Below are positions 17,490 to 25,526 of a DNA stretch of 64,000 nucleotides, in pieces. This DNA comes from JAUVXJ01 sp034411995 (GTDB taxonomy: Bacteria; Chloroflexota; Anaerolineae; UBA7937; B3-Chlor). Made by a program: the position numbers and the translations under genes. The DNA lies in contig DAOUME010000011.1 in assembly GCA_034411995.1 (NCBI GenBank), positions 124,001-188,000 of the forward strand. The letters run 5' to 3'. Position 1 is the stretch's first letter, and the number at the start of each line of letters is the position of its first letter. The notes beneath the pieces were generated by a model that saw only the letters and a program-made list of their open reading frames with translations, was not told the origin of the DNA and made no database searches.

Positions 17490-17942
17490 CTAGTCCGTCT
17501 CTACGGGAGAGGCGGTGCCGGTGGCAGTGGGAGTGTCGGTCTGGGTGGCCGTGGCGGTCGCCGTCTCCGTGGGTGTGTCTGTGGGCGTCGTGGTAGGCGT
17601 GTCGGTCGGTGTGCTGGTTGCTGTATGCGTGGCTGTTGGCGTGAGGGTGGCGGTCTCAGTCGGTGTGTCGGTGGGTGTGGCGGTGGCGGTCTCGGTAGGA
17701 GTTGCCGTGCCCGTGGCGGTCGATGTGGAGCTGGGGGTCGCGGTGTGGGTAGGCGCGTGCGTCGCCGTGGACGTTGGAGTGTACGTGGCCGTCTCGGTGG
17801 GCGTGGGGGTGAACCGCGGTGGGGCCATAGCCAGCGCGATGAAGCCCAACACGTAGCAGGGCACGGTCATGCACATGATCGTGAAGAGCAGACCATAGGT
17901 CACCTTCTTCCGCTCAGGAAGGTTGCCGTACCACTCGCTCAC
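17490..17942 (-). CDS. Single-TM protein with simple Thr/Pro/Ala repeat tail
   Basis: 150 residues: a basic segment (PERKKVTYG), one membrane helix (about 15-38, LLFTIMCMTVPCYVLGFIAL), then about 100 residues of near-repeats TxTPTxTxT to the C-terminus. No folded domain follows. The N-terminal architecture matches the next stalk protein downstream (17430-16768), so the pair looks duplicated. The opposite strand of the repeat reads as a long Val/Gly-rich frame that is only a shadow. Confidence 0.6.
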   Translation of the reverse strand: MSEWYGNLPERKKVTYGLLFTIMCMTVPCYVLGFIALAMAPPRFTPTPTETATYTPTSTATHAPTHTATPSSTSTATGTATPTETATATPTDTPTETATLTPTATHTATSTPTDTPTTTPTDTPTETATATATQTDTPTATGTASPVETD

Positions 17943-18175
17943 TCTGCGCTCGAGACCTCTGTGACAGAAACGGCGTGCATCGCCAATGCCCGGATCGGGA
18001 CCTCGCGTTCCAAAATCGGGCTCTCAATCGAATCGCCTGTGGGCGCTGAGCGTCCGCGGCGTGCCGGGAATCTGGATGCAAAATACGGTAGCGCAAGTCG
18101 CCGCCTGGCGCTACTGCTCCGACCCGGGCCGAGCGTTATCCGTGGCAGGGAATAATCGGCCCAGGGACCAGACCA
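17943..18175. other. Intergenic region, nothing recognised
   Basis: About 230 bp between the Thr/Pro-repeat gene and the end of the ABC transporter operon, all on the minus strand. No clear promoter, terminator or RNA was identified. Confidence 0.4.
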
Positions 18176-18937
18176 TCAAGCGAGGGCGATACAATCCCGC
18201 ACCAGGTGGTTGAGCCTGGCGAAGTCCTCGTGGTAGTAGATGTCGGTATTGCGGGGGCGCGGCAGGTCCACCTCCATGGTGGCTCGAAGGTGGCCGGGAC
18301 GCGAGCTCATGACCAGCACTCTGTCGGCCAGGAAGATCGCCTCCTGGATAGTATGAGTCACCATGACGATGGTTTTACGCGTGGCCCGCCAGATGCGCAG
18401 CAACTCCACATTCATCTGGTTGCGGGTGATGGCGTCGAGAGCCCCGAAGGGCTCGTCCATGAGCAGGATAGATGGCTCGTGCACCAACGCCCTGGCTATG
18501 GCCACCCGCTGTTGCATGCCGCCCGACAACTCGTAAGGATATAGGTTCTCGAAGCCCATCAACCCCACCAGGGCCAGCAACTCCATAGCCCGCTCGCGAT
18601 GCCTGTTTCCGTCCGTGTCCTGCACCTCGAGGGGCAGGGTTACGTTCTTGACGACTGTTCGCCACGGCATCAACGTCGGGTCCTGGAAGACGAACCCGAT
18701 CTCACGGCGAGGCTGGGTCAGGACCTGTCCATCGATACGCACCACCCCTGCATCCGGCAGCAGCAAGCCGCCCAGGATGCGCAGGAGGGTGGTCTTCCCA
18801 CAGCCGGAGGGACCCACGATGCTCACGAACTCCCGGTCTGAGATGGCCAAGGAGACATCTCTGAGCGCCCTCACCTCCCCTTCTCTACTGGGAAAGGTCT
18901 TGTATATGCCTTCGGCGACCAGAATGGGTTGCTTCAC
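18176..18937 (-). CDS. ABC transporter ATP-binding protein of the FMN-riboswitch operon
   Basis: 253 residues with all nucleotide-binding motifs: Walker A GPSGCGKTT (near 40), Q-loop VFQDPTLMPW, signature LSGGMQQRVAIARAL, Walker B LLMDEPFGALD and the switch histidine (MVTHTIQEA). It belongs to the SsuB/TauB/ThiZ group that serves NMT1-type importers. Third gene of the operon after permease and binding protein; only 6 bp separate it from the binding-protein gene. Riboflavin as substrate is inferred from the riboswitch at the head of the operon. Confidence 0.85.
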   Translation of the reverse strand: MKQPILVAEGIYKTFPSREGEVRALRDVSLAISDREFVSIVGPSGCGKTTLLRILGGLLLPDAGVVRIDGQVLTQPRREIGFVFQDPTLMPWRTVVKNVTLPLEVQDTDGNRHRERAMELLALVGLMGFENLYPYELSGGMQQRVAIARALVHEPSILLMDEPFGALDAITRNQMNVELLRIWRATRKTIVMVTHTIQEAIFLADRVLVMSSRPGHLRATMEVDLPRPRNTDIYYHEDFARLNHLVRDCIALA

Positions 18938-18943
18938 GATCTT

Positions 18944-19936
18944 CTACGGGACCACTATGAAGTCGTTGGTGTACATCTTGTCTGGGTCAGTCCTGGTCTC
19001 GGCCAGACCAGCCTGGAGCATGAAGTCCTGCGACATCTCCCAGGCAGAACCGTCGGACTGGCCCAGCGTGTCGCTTTGCCAGAACTTGATGGATTCTTCG
19101 AGCACGGCCATCTGGACGTCCCGGTTCTCGCCTCCTGCCTCGGGGACGTACTCCAGGCAGATTTCGAAGGCCTCCTCAGGATAGTCTATGGTATAGCGCA
19201 GCCCTCGCAGGACGGCTCGCACCAGAGCCCCGACCAGTTCGGGTTGCTCGGCGATGGTCTTCTCGTTGGTGATGATGCCGTTAGAGACCAGGTTCATGTA
19301 GTCGGCCACGTAGATGATGTTGGGCTCGTATCCAGCCTGTCGTAGTTGCACCGGCTCGTTGGCGGCATAGACGACGGCTGCGTCGACCTGGCCTTCCGTC
19401 AGGCTTGCCACCTGGGTATAGCCGATGGACTCCAGCTTGACGTCTCCTTCATCGATCCCCGCGGCATCGAGCAGGGCCAGCCAACCGATGTAGCTGGCTC
19501 CCCACAGGCCAGGAATACCCACGGAACGCCCGATGAGATCCTCCGGCGTACTGAGCGGCACATCCTCCAGGGATACCACGGCGACCGGGAATCTCTGGAA
19601 GTAGGTCATCACGTAGACCACGGGTAGCCCTTGCCCGCGAGCGAGGATAACCTGATCGCCGCTGGCCACGGCGAACTGTAAGGCGTCGGTGCCGACGAGG
19701 TTGAGCAGGTCCGTTTCCATTCCGTAGTCGAACTCGATCTCCAGGTTTTCCTCAGCGAAGTACCCCTTGTTCACCGCCACATAGAAGGGAGCGAACTGCA
19801 CGTTGGGGATGAACCCCATGGCCAGGGTGACCTTCGTAGGCGCGGCGGGCGCCGTCGGCGTGGCGCTGACCGCGCCGCTGCAGCCGTTCAGAGCGATCAA
19901 AGTCAGTACGATGAGCATCAGAACCAGCTTCTTCAA
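18944..19936 (-). CDS. ribY: NMT1/THI5-like substrate-binding lipoprotein, probable riboflavin binder (RibY-like)
   Basis: 330 residues. A lipoprotein signal peptide with lipobox LNGC at residues 16-19 anchors it outside the membrane. The mature part has the NMT1 pattern: KVTLAMGFIPNVQFAPFYVAVNKGYFAEENLEIEF (taken in pieces near 38-72), FAVASGDQVILARGQGLPVVYV, and LxSIGYTQVASLTEGQVDAAVVY. Relatives bind thiamine precursors; here the FMN riboswitch upstream points to riboflavin or a flavin precursor, as in the RibXY class described for Chloroflexus. Start is a TTG with AAAGGAG upstream. Substrate is inference. Confidence 0.75.
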   Translation of the reverse strand: MKKLVLMLIVLTLIALNGCSGAVSATPTAPAAPTKVTLAMGFIPNVQFAPFYVAVNKGYFAEENLEIEFDYGMETDLLNLVGTDALQFAVASGDQVILARGQGLPVVYVMTYFQRFPVAVVSLEDVPLSTPEDLIGRSVGIPGLWGASYIGWLALLDAAGIDEGDVKLESIGYTQVASLTEGQVDAAVVYAANEPVQLRQAGYEPNIIYVADYMNLVSNGIITNEKTIAEQPELVGALVRAVLRGLRYTIDYPEEAFEICLEYVPEAGGENRDVQMAVLEESIKFWQSDTLGQSDGSAWEMSQDFMLQAGLAETRTDPDKMYTNDFIVVP

Positions 19937-19958
19937 CTCCGTAGGTTCTCCTTTCTCA

Positions 19959-20792
19959 CTACTTGATTCTTCGCCACGACAAGAGCCTGCTTTCCAGCAG
20001 CACCACGCCGCCGTACAGGCTCACGGCGATGATGACCAACGAGAAGAGGGCCACGAACATCATGGGTGTGTCGAAGAGGCCCCGCGAGAGGTTGACCAGG
20101 AAGCCCAGGCCCTCGTCTGCGGCCACGAACTCACCCACTACAGCCCCGATCACGGAGAGGGTGACCCCGATCTTGAGACCACCGAGAAGCACCGGTAGCG
20201 CTGCCGGGATCTCCAGCATGGTGAACATCTGCCGGCGGTTGGCCCCGTAGGAGCGCATCAGATCCACCAGGTTCTCGTCCACTGAGCGCAACCCAACGAT
20301 GGTGTTGATGAGCACCGGGAAGAAGACGGTCAGGGCGCAGACGATGACCTTGGACAGGGTACCGAAGCCGAACCAGATCACCAGCAGGGGCGCCAGCGCC
20401 ACGATGGGCATGGATTGCGAGGCCACGATGTACGGCGAGAGCAGCCGCTCCAGCGACTTGGACTTGGCAAAGACGTATCCCAGGCAAGTGGCCACGGAGA
20501 GCCCCAGGGCCAGTCCCAGCAGTACTTCCCTCAGCGTGGCCATGGCATGGTGCTGCAAGGTGCCGTCGGTCAGCGCCACGACAAACTTGCGGAACACGAT
20601 GGCGGGCGCCGGAAGGATGAAAGTGGGGTAGGAGCCGACGGCGACCAGTAGTTGCCATAGACAGAGGAAGAGCAGCAGGGCCGGGGGCGCCAGCAGATAG
20701 GCGCGATACCTGTCTGGCACCTGGGTGATGCGACTCCTCAGTGATCGCGAAAACCCTGAAAGGGTTCCCACTGGCGCCAGTGAATCCGACAT
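19959..20792 (-). CDS. ribX: ABC transporter permease of the FMN-riboswitch operon (RibX-like)
   Basis: 277 residues with six hydrophobic helices and the BPD_transp_1 EAA loop (near residue 180, GANRRQMFTMLEIPAALPVLLGGLK in pieces). It is of the SsuC/TauC/ThiX type. The open frame continues upstream to 20900, but that part would run through the intrinsic terminator of the riboswitch; the first start downstream of the terminator is ATG 20792. Upstream bases (GGAGAG) touch the ATG, so an in-frame GTG a few codons earlier remains possible. First gene of the transporter operon. Confidence 0.82.
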   Translation of the reverse strand: MSDSLAPVGTLSGFSRSLRSRITQVPDRYRAYLLAPPALLLFLCLWQLLVAVGSYPTFILPAPAIVFRKFVVALTDGTLQHHAMATLREVLLGLALGLSVATCLGYVFAKSKSLERLLSPYIVASQSMPIVALAPLLVIWFGFGTLSKVIVCALTVFFPVLINTIVGLRSVDENLVDLMRSYGANRRQMFTMLEIPAALPVLLGGLKIGVTLSVIGAVVGEFVAADEGLGFLVNLSRGLFDTPMMFVALFSLVIIAVSLYGGVVLLESRLLSWRRIK

Positions 20793-20823
20793 CTCTCCAG
20801 TTGCTCTCACGATCACCGTCTCG

Positions 20824-20860
20824 TATACAAACAAAAATCCCGAAGGCACAACCTTCGGGA
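20824..20860 (-). terminator. Intrinsic terminator of the FMN riboswitch
   Basis: On the minus strand TCCCGAAGG (20860-20852) pairs with CCTTCGGGA (20846-20838) around a 5-nt loop, followed by a U-rich tract. It stands between the aptamer and the permease start. The 5' arm (CCCGAAGG) is also complementary to CCTTCGGG at the 5' edge of the aptamer (about 21050-21043), which would form an antiterminator when the aptamer is unfolded. Confidence 0.88.
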
Positions 20861-20911
20861 CGCACTCTCGCACCATCAGGAGGAAACACGGCTCTCCCAC
20901 CGATGGTACTC

Positions 20912-21051
20912 ACCTTCTCCCATCCGGACTTTACCGTCGGCTCTGGCTTCTCACCAGATCTGCTCTCTCGCTCGCGGGCTCGGTGCCAGTTCCTGGCGCC
21001 ACACCGCCGATCGGGAATTGGCCTCGTAAGGCCTCACCCTGCCCCGAAGGT
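20912..21051 (-). promoter_or_regulatory. FMN riboswitch (RFN element)
   Basis: The minus strand carries the conserved RFN blocks in order: CTTCGGGGCAGGGTGA at the 5' side, TTCCCGATCGGCGGT, AGCCCGCGAGC, CTGGTGAGAAGCCAG, AGCCGACGGT and AGTCCGGATGGGAGAAGG at the 3' side closing P1. It binds flavin mononucleotide. With the terminator just downstream, high FMN should stop transcription of the transporter genes. Confidence 0.95.
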
Positions 21052-21086
21052 CCTCGCTATGGGCTCTGTCAAGCTTCCACTAATGC

Positions 21087-21115
21087 ATTATACGGTAGAG
21101 TCGCGCAATTGTCAA
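21087..21115 (-). promoter_or_regulatory. Consensus promoter of the riboswitch operon
   Basis: TTGACA (21115-21110), 17-nt spacer, TATAAT (21092-21087), a perfect sigma-70 match. The TGA stop codon of pyrK (21114-21112) lies inside the -35 hexamer. Confidence 0.9.
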
Positions 21116-21831
21116 GTACTTTCCCGTATCGGGAACACGGGACCGTCCCTGCAAACGAGAAACCCGCTCCGCTCACAGGAGCCACACACTCCCATCCCAC
21201 ACCGCATGTAGGCCTCCCTGCTCACCTGCCCCGGGATGCCCTGCTCTCTGCACAGGTCCTCGAGCCTGTTCAGCATGGCCTCCGGACCGCATCCATAGAC
21301 CGCGTCGAAGGTCTCTTCGCGGAGTAACCTCTCCGCGGTATCGGTGCACAGTCCCGCCTCGCCAAGGGAGCAATCCTCGGTCACCAGCACGACTTCACAC
21401 CCGGCATCGGCAAAGCGGTCCTGGAAGAGAAGATCGACCTGAGTCGCTGCGCCGATCACGGCTACTTTACGGCGGGCTCGAGCTGCCCTGCGAGCCAGGA
21501 AGGCGAGGGGGGCGGCGCCGTACCCCCCAGCGACCAGGAGCAAGCGCCCGCTTTGCAGGTCGAAGGGGCGTCCCAGGGGACCACGGATCCAGAGACGATC
21601 TCCGGCGGTCAGTTCGTGGAGGCGTGCGCTGAAGGGCCCCACCCTGGCGACGGCCAGGGTCACCGGGTGGTCGTCGACCAGGCTGAAGGGCTTCTCGTCC
21701 AGGCCAGGCATCCAGACCAAAACGAACTGTCCTGGCCAGGCCCGGAGTTCACCGTCGAGCGTGAGGGTTTTCACGGTGTTTGTCTGCCGGGCGGTCTCCG
21801 CCACCCGCATCGGTTGGGGAAACATCTCCAT
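21112..21831 (-). CDS. pyrK: Dihydroorotate dehydrogenase electron-transfer subunit
   Basis: 239 residues. PyrK carries FAD and a [2Fe-2S] cluster and passes electrons from dihydroorotate dehydrogenase B to NAD. Visible are the FAD-binding EKPFSLV (near residue 48), the NAD-binding LLLVAGGYGAAPLAFLA (near 97), and the C-terminal cluster CGMGVCGSC with a later C (FLVCRDGP). The start ATG 21831 follows GAGAGG; an ATG at 21849 is the alternative. The partner pyrD lies about 6 kb away rather than next to it. Its 3' end overlaps the promoter of the riboswitch operon. Confidence 0.88.
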   Translation of the reverse strand: MEMFPQPMRVAETARQTNTVKTLTLDGELRAWPGQFVLVWMPGLDEKPFSLVDDHPVTLAVARVGPFSARLHELTAGDRLWIRGPLGRPFDLQSGRLLLVAGGYGAAPLAFLARRAARARRKVAVIGAATQVDLLFQDRFADAGCEVVLVTEDCSLGEAGLCTDTAERLLREETFDAVYGCGPEAMLNRLEDLCREQGIPGQVSREAYMRCGMGVCGSCERSGFLVCRDGPVFPIREST

Positions 21832-21988
21832 AGCGTGGAAGCCTCTCATGGGCTGCTGTTCAAGTGTCTGACTCTCACAGATTATAGTCCAGGCGCGCGC
21901 TCATGGGAAGGGCCATGGCCGGGCAGATCACGGATAGGAGCAGGCTGAGTTGTGGGGCGCTGCGCGGTTGGTGGAACGCGCCGAATCC

Positions 21989-22017
21989 TTGTTTTGCGCT
22001 GTAGATGGCTCTATAAT
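21989..22017 (+). promoter_or_regulatory. Promoter of the PPDK-like gene
   Basis: TTGTTT (21989-21994), 17-nt spacer, TATAAT (22012-22017), leaving a leader of about 145 nt before the start at 22169. Confidence 0.6.
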
Positions 22018-22168
22018 CGCAGTAGGCGTTTCGCGGCGGGTGGGTGGTGTGGCGGAGACGCCCCATCGGCGAGCAGAGGCGGGCGTGGCCAGCATGTCTC
22101 GACCCTGTTGCTCGATGCACTCCACAGGCTGGCACCTGCCCTTCATCTTCTCTCCGGCCGGTTCATAG

Positions 22169-24814
22169 ATGACTCGACAGTGGATCGTTTCCCTAGAAGC
22201 AGGTAGCGGGAGGATGCGCCAGTTGCTAGGCGGCAAGGGGGCTGGCCTGGCGGAGTTGGTGCGTCTGGGCATCCCTACGCTTCCTGGCTTCATCATCACC
22301 ACCGAGGGCTGGAAGACCTATACCCCTGGCTCCGGGTCGCTGAGGCCCGATCTCTGGAAGGAGATCACGGAGGCGCTAGCCGCTCTCGAGCGGAAGACCG
22401 GCAGGGGTTTTGGCTCTCCCCGGAATCCTCTCGTCGTCTCGGTCCGCTCCAGCCCGTTGACCTCCATGCCCGGGCAACTGAAGACTGTCCTCAACGTGGG
22501 GCTGAACGGGGAAGTTCTGGACACTCTGGCCAGGCTGGCTGAGGATCCCGGCTTTGCCCGCGAGTTGCTGGCACGATTGATCCAGATGTATGGTGAGGCC
22601 GTCCACGGCGTGGGGAAGGACTGGTTGTCGGCCGAGTGGAGAGGCGGCAGACCAGAGCAACCCGCGGAGGGATATCTGGCGGCATCGGGAGTTGGCGGCC
22701 CGGGCTCCGCCACCGGAAATCCTGTGGATGCGCTCCGAGAACAGACGGGAGAGGAGTTCCCCCTGGACCCGTACGTGCAACTGGAGCGTTGTATAGCCGG
22801 GGTGTTTGATTCCTGGTTCAGGGGGACCGTCACGCTGTATCGCGAGTCCCAGTGCATACCGCACGATCAAGGAACCGCGGTCATCGTACAGCAGATGGCC
22901 TTCGGCAATCTTGATTCTGGTTCCGGAAGCGGAGTGGTCTTCTCCAGAAACCCGGCCACGGGGCAAAGGGGGCTCTACGGCGAATACCTTCCCCACAGTC
23001 AGGGGGAGCAACTGGTGGCGGGTGTCGTCACCCCGGCAAGCCTCGGGGACCTGGCCCGAGAGTTGCCTGAGGCTTACCAGGAGTTGGCGGCTATCTGCCG
23101 GACGCTCGAGGAGCACCACCGGGACGTTCAGGACATCGAGTTCACCGTGGAGCGGGGCAAGCTGTGGATCCTCCAGACGCGGGCGGCGAAACGGACTCCT
23201 CTGGCTGCCGTGAGAGTGGCTGTGGACATGGCCAGCGAGGGGTTGATCTCCGAGAGGGAGGCTGTGGGGCGTGTGGAGGCGGACCTGATCGGGCAGGTGT
23301 TCGTTCCTGTGTTCGCGGATAGGTCGGACAAAGGGCTGGTGGCTCGCGGCATTCAGTCCAGTCCGGGAGCGGCCACGGGCAAGGTGGTCATCGATGGCGA
23401 AGAGATCGAGGCCGCCGTGGGTAGGGGAGTGCCGGTGATCCTGGTCAGAGAAGAGACCACCGCGGACGATGCCGCGATCATGCCCCTGGTGTCCGGTATT
23501 CTCACGGGGCGCGGTGGAGCGACTTCTCACGCCGCTGTCGTGGCGCGAGGCCTCAACAAGCCATGCGTGGTGGGCTGCCAGGCCATGACCGTAGATCGCG
23601 AGGAAGGGGTCGTCCGGTTCGGAGACGTGGGCATCGAGCGCGGGGGCTACATCTCCATCGACGGAAGCACGGGGCAGGTCTTCAGCGGCTGGAAAGAAGT
23701 GGTGAGCCCCCAGTTCGGCGACGTTGAGGAGTTGCAGACCCTGCTCGGCTGGGCCGATGGGATGCGGCGACTGCGTGTGCTGGCGGATGTCACTGTCCCC
23801 GCTGAGATTGAGATGGTTCTGGAGTGGGGCATCGAGGGAGTGGGCCTCTGTCGCACTGAACGCCTATATTACGACGGCGCTTTTCTGCCCGTCTTTCAAG
23901 AGGCGCTGCTGGCCAGTTCGAGCAGCGCCAGGAGAAGGGCTCTGGAAAGACTCGGTGCGTGGCATCGAGAGGAGTTCCGGGCCCTCCTTCGAGCAGCCCG
24001 CGGTTACCCCCTGACGGTGCGTCTGCTGGGCGCACCGCTGCATCACTTCCTTCCCGAGAGAGATGCTCTGCTGATCGAGCTCACCGAACTGCGGCAATCG
24101 CACCCCTGGAACGAGGAGATCGGCCGCAAGGAGGAGTTGCTCCGGGGGGTCGATGGCTGGCGGCAATCCAGCCTGGGCTGCGGGCTGCGGGGTGCCCGTT
24201 TGGCGCTGGTCGCCCCCCGATTCGTGGAAGCGCAGGTGGAAGCCCTGTTCCTGGCGGCGTGCGACGTGGCACATGAGCACGTGCCCACCAACCTCAGCAT
24301 CCTGATCCCCTTCGTCTCCCACCCAGGTGAGATCGAGTGTGTGCTTGAGTTGGTGCGGAGCGTTGCGCGGCGAACCGCGGAGATGGCCGGAGCGGCCGTC
24401 TCGTATCGCGTCGGCGCGGCCGTGGAGACCCCGCGGGCCGCGAGCGTGGCCGGAAAGCTGGCCAGCATGGTCGACTTCCTCTGTATAGACACTGACGGTC
24501 TGACAGAGACAGCGTACTGCGTTTCTCTGGACGAGGGGCGAAGGTACCTGGTGGAACAGGCCACAGAGGGGAGCACGGGTGGCGACCCGTTCACGTCCCT
24601 GGACGTGGAAGGAGTCGGATCGCTCATTCGCTTGGCCGCAGAGCGGGCGCGAGCTGGCCGCCGGGGTGTCGAGATCGGGGCCTGTGGAAGCCTCTGCGGG
24701 GACCGGGGGGCGGTCCAGCTATTCGACGAGTTGGGCCTTGATTTCCTGTCCTGCCAGCCCGCGCATCTGCTCCCGGTGCGTTTGATGGCTGGCCAGACAA
24801 CCAGTGGTGTGTGA
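22169..24814 (+). CDS. Pyruvate, phosphate dikinase-like protein, divergent active site
   Basis: 881 residues, normal PPDK length. Order of domains: ATP-grasp (GGKGAGLAEL near 23, VSVRSSPLTSMPG near 90), phosphohistidine domain with TSHAAVVARG (near 450, catalytic His), and PEP/pyruvate barrel (GLCRTERLYY near 560, RLLGAPLHHFLP near 615). PPDK interconverts pyruvate, ATP and phosphate with PEP, AMP and PPi. The barrel deviates: the usual GTNDLTQ loop reads DTDGLTE, so the expected Asn-Asp pair is Asp-Gly, and the CGEHGGDP loop reads CGSLCGDR, keeping the first Cys. The metal-binding Glu (AVETPRA) is kept. It may be a true PPDK with shifted ligands or a paralogue with another phospho-acceptor. 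No strong ribosome-binding site is seen. Confidence 0.75.
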   Translation: MTRQWIVSLEAGSGRMRQLLGGKGAGLAELVRLGIPTLPGFIITTEGWKTYTPGSGSLRPDLWKEITEALAALERKTGRGFGSPRNPLVVSVRSSPLTSMPGQLKTVLNVGLNGEVLDTLARLAEDPGFARELLARLIQMYGEAVHGVGKDWLSAEWRGGRPEQPAEGYLAASGVGGPGSATGNPVDALREQTGEEFPLDPYVQLERCIAGVFDSWFRGTVTLYRESQCIPHDQGTAVIVQQMAFGNLDSGSGSGVVFSRNPATGQRGLYGEYLPHSQGEQLVAGVVTPASLGDLARELPEAYQELAAICRTLEEHHRDVQDIEFTVERGKLWILQTRAAKRTPLAAVRVAVDMASEGLISEREAVGRVEADLIGQVFVPVFADRSDKGLVARGIQSSPGAATGKVVIDGEEIEAAVGRGVPVILVREETTADDAAIMPLVSGILTGRGGATSHAAVVARGLNKPCVVGCQAMTVDREEGVVRFGDVGIERGGYISIDGSTGQVFSGWKEVVSPQFGDVEELQTLLGWADGMRRLRVLADVTVPAEIEMVLEWGIEGVGLCRTERLYYDGAFLPVFQEALLASSSSARRRALERLGAWHREEFRALLRAARGYPLTVRLLGAPLHHFLPERDALLIELTELRQSHPWNEEIGRKEELLRGVDGWRQSSLGCGLRGARLALVAPRFVEAQVEALFLAACDVAHEHVPTNLSILIPFVSHPGEIECVLELVRSVARRTAEMAGAAVSYRVGAAVETPRAASVAGKLASMVDFLCIDTDGLTETAYCVSLDEGRRYLVEQATEGSTGGDPFTSLDVEGVGSLIRLAAERARAGRRGVEIGACGSLCGDRGAVQLFDELGLDFLSCQPAHLLPVRLMAGQTTSGV

Positions 24815-24850
24815 GTTGTACGGTCATTGCCTAATCAAGGACCAGGCCCA

Positions 24851-25438
24851 ATGCGAGAGGGATTGATAGTTCTGCTGGTAGCTCCATCTGGAGCTGGGAA
24901 GAGCACGATCATCGACGGTGTGATCTCGGAGCTGCGCAACCTGGAGAGGATAGTGACCTACACCACACGCCCGAAGCGGGCAGGAGAGGTCGAGGGGCAC
25001 GAATACCATTTCGTGAGTACAGCGGAGTTCGAACGGCTCAAAGCGGCAGGCCAACTGGCCGAGTGGCAGGGCTTCTACGGCCACCGGTACGGCTCGTCCA
25101 GGGCTAGACTCGAGTCAGCGCTCGCCCGCGGATTAGATCTGATCGGTCCCTACGACGTGCTGGGTTCGCTGGAACTCATGCGGAAGTATCCTCGCCACAC
25201 AGTGACCATCTTCATCCTGCCGCCTTCCGTGGAGGAGTTGCGCCGACGGTTGGTGGAACGATATGGCGCAGAGACCGAGGAAGGGCGGGTGCGATTGGAG
25301 CGGCTGGAGATGGAGATGAGCCACGCCTATTCGTTCAAGTACGTGGTCAGTAACGTCGACCTGCGGGAGGCGGTGAGAGACGTGGTCGGCATCTTGCGTT
25401 CCGAGCGGTGTCTTACCGCCCGCAGGAGCCCAAGCTGA
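24851..25438 (+). CDS. gmk: Guanylate kinase-like protein
   Basis: 195 residues. The P-loop APSGAGKST (near 11), the GMP-binding TTRPKRAGEVEGHEYHFVS (near 41), FYGHRYGSS (near 75) and the C-terminal MSHAYSFKYVVSNVDLREAV follow Gmk. Gmk phosphorylates GMP to GDP with ATP. The stretch usually reading DIDxQGA is changed here (GPYDVLGS), and the HTTR motif is YTTR, so GMP specificity is less certain. ATG 24851 follows AAGGA by 9 nt; TTG 24827 is an earlier in-frame start. It lies 36 bp after the PPDK-like gene. Confidence 0.7.
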   Translation: MREGLIVLLVAPSGAGKSTIIDGVISELRNLERIVTYTTRPKRAGEVEGHEYHFVSTAEFERLKAAGQLAEWQGFYGHRYGSSRARLESALARGLDLIGPYDVLGSLELMRKYPRHTVTIFILPPSVEELRRRLVERYGAETEEGRVRLERLEMEMSHAYSFKYVVSNVDLREAVRDVVGILRSERCLTARRSPS

Positions 25439-25526
25439 GGAAGGCTCGTCGAGTGCGGAAGAGGGGCGTGGGGGTCTTCAGAGGTGGGACGCAGGCGTTG
25501 TTCTACATCGAGAGGGGGCATGGTCC

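Noticed and set aside
17515..17856. Long plus-strand frame rich in Val and Gly
   Set aside because: It is the complement of the Thr/Pro repeats of the real minus-strand gene and has no independent start signal.
18944..20792. Thiamine or HMP transporter reading of the ABC operon
   Set aside because: Protein similarity alone would allow it, but the leader is an FMN, not a TPP, riboswitch.
20793..20900. Longer N-terminus for the transporter permease
   Set aside because: The extra codons run through the intrinsic terminator of the FMN riboswitch, which must lie upstream of the coding region.
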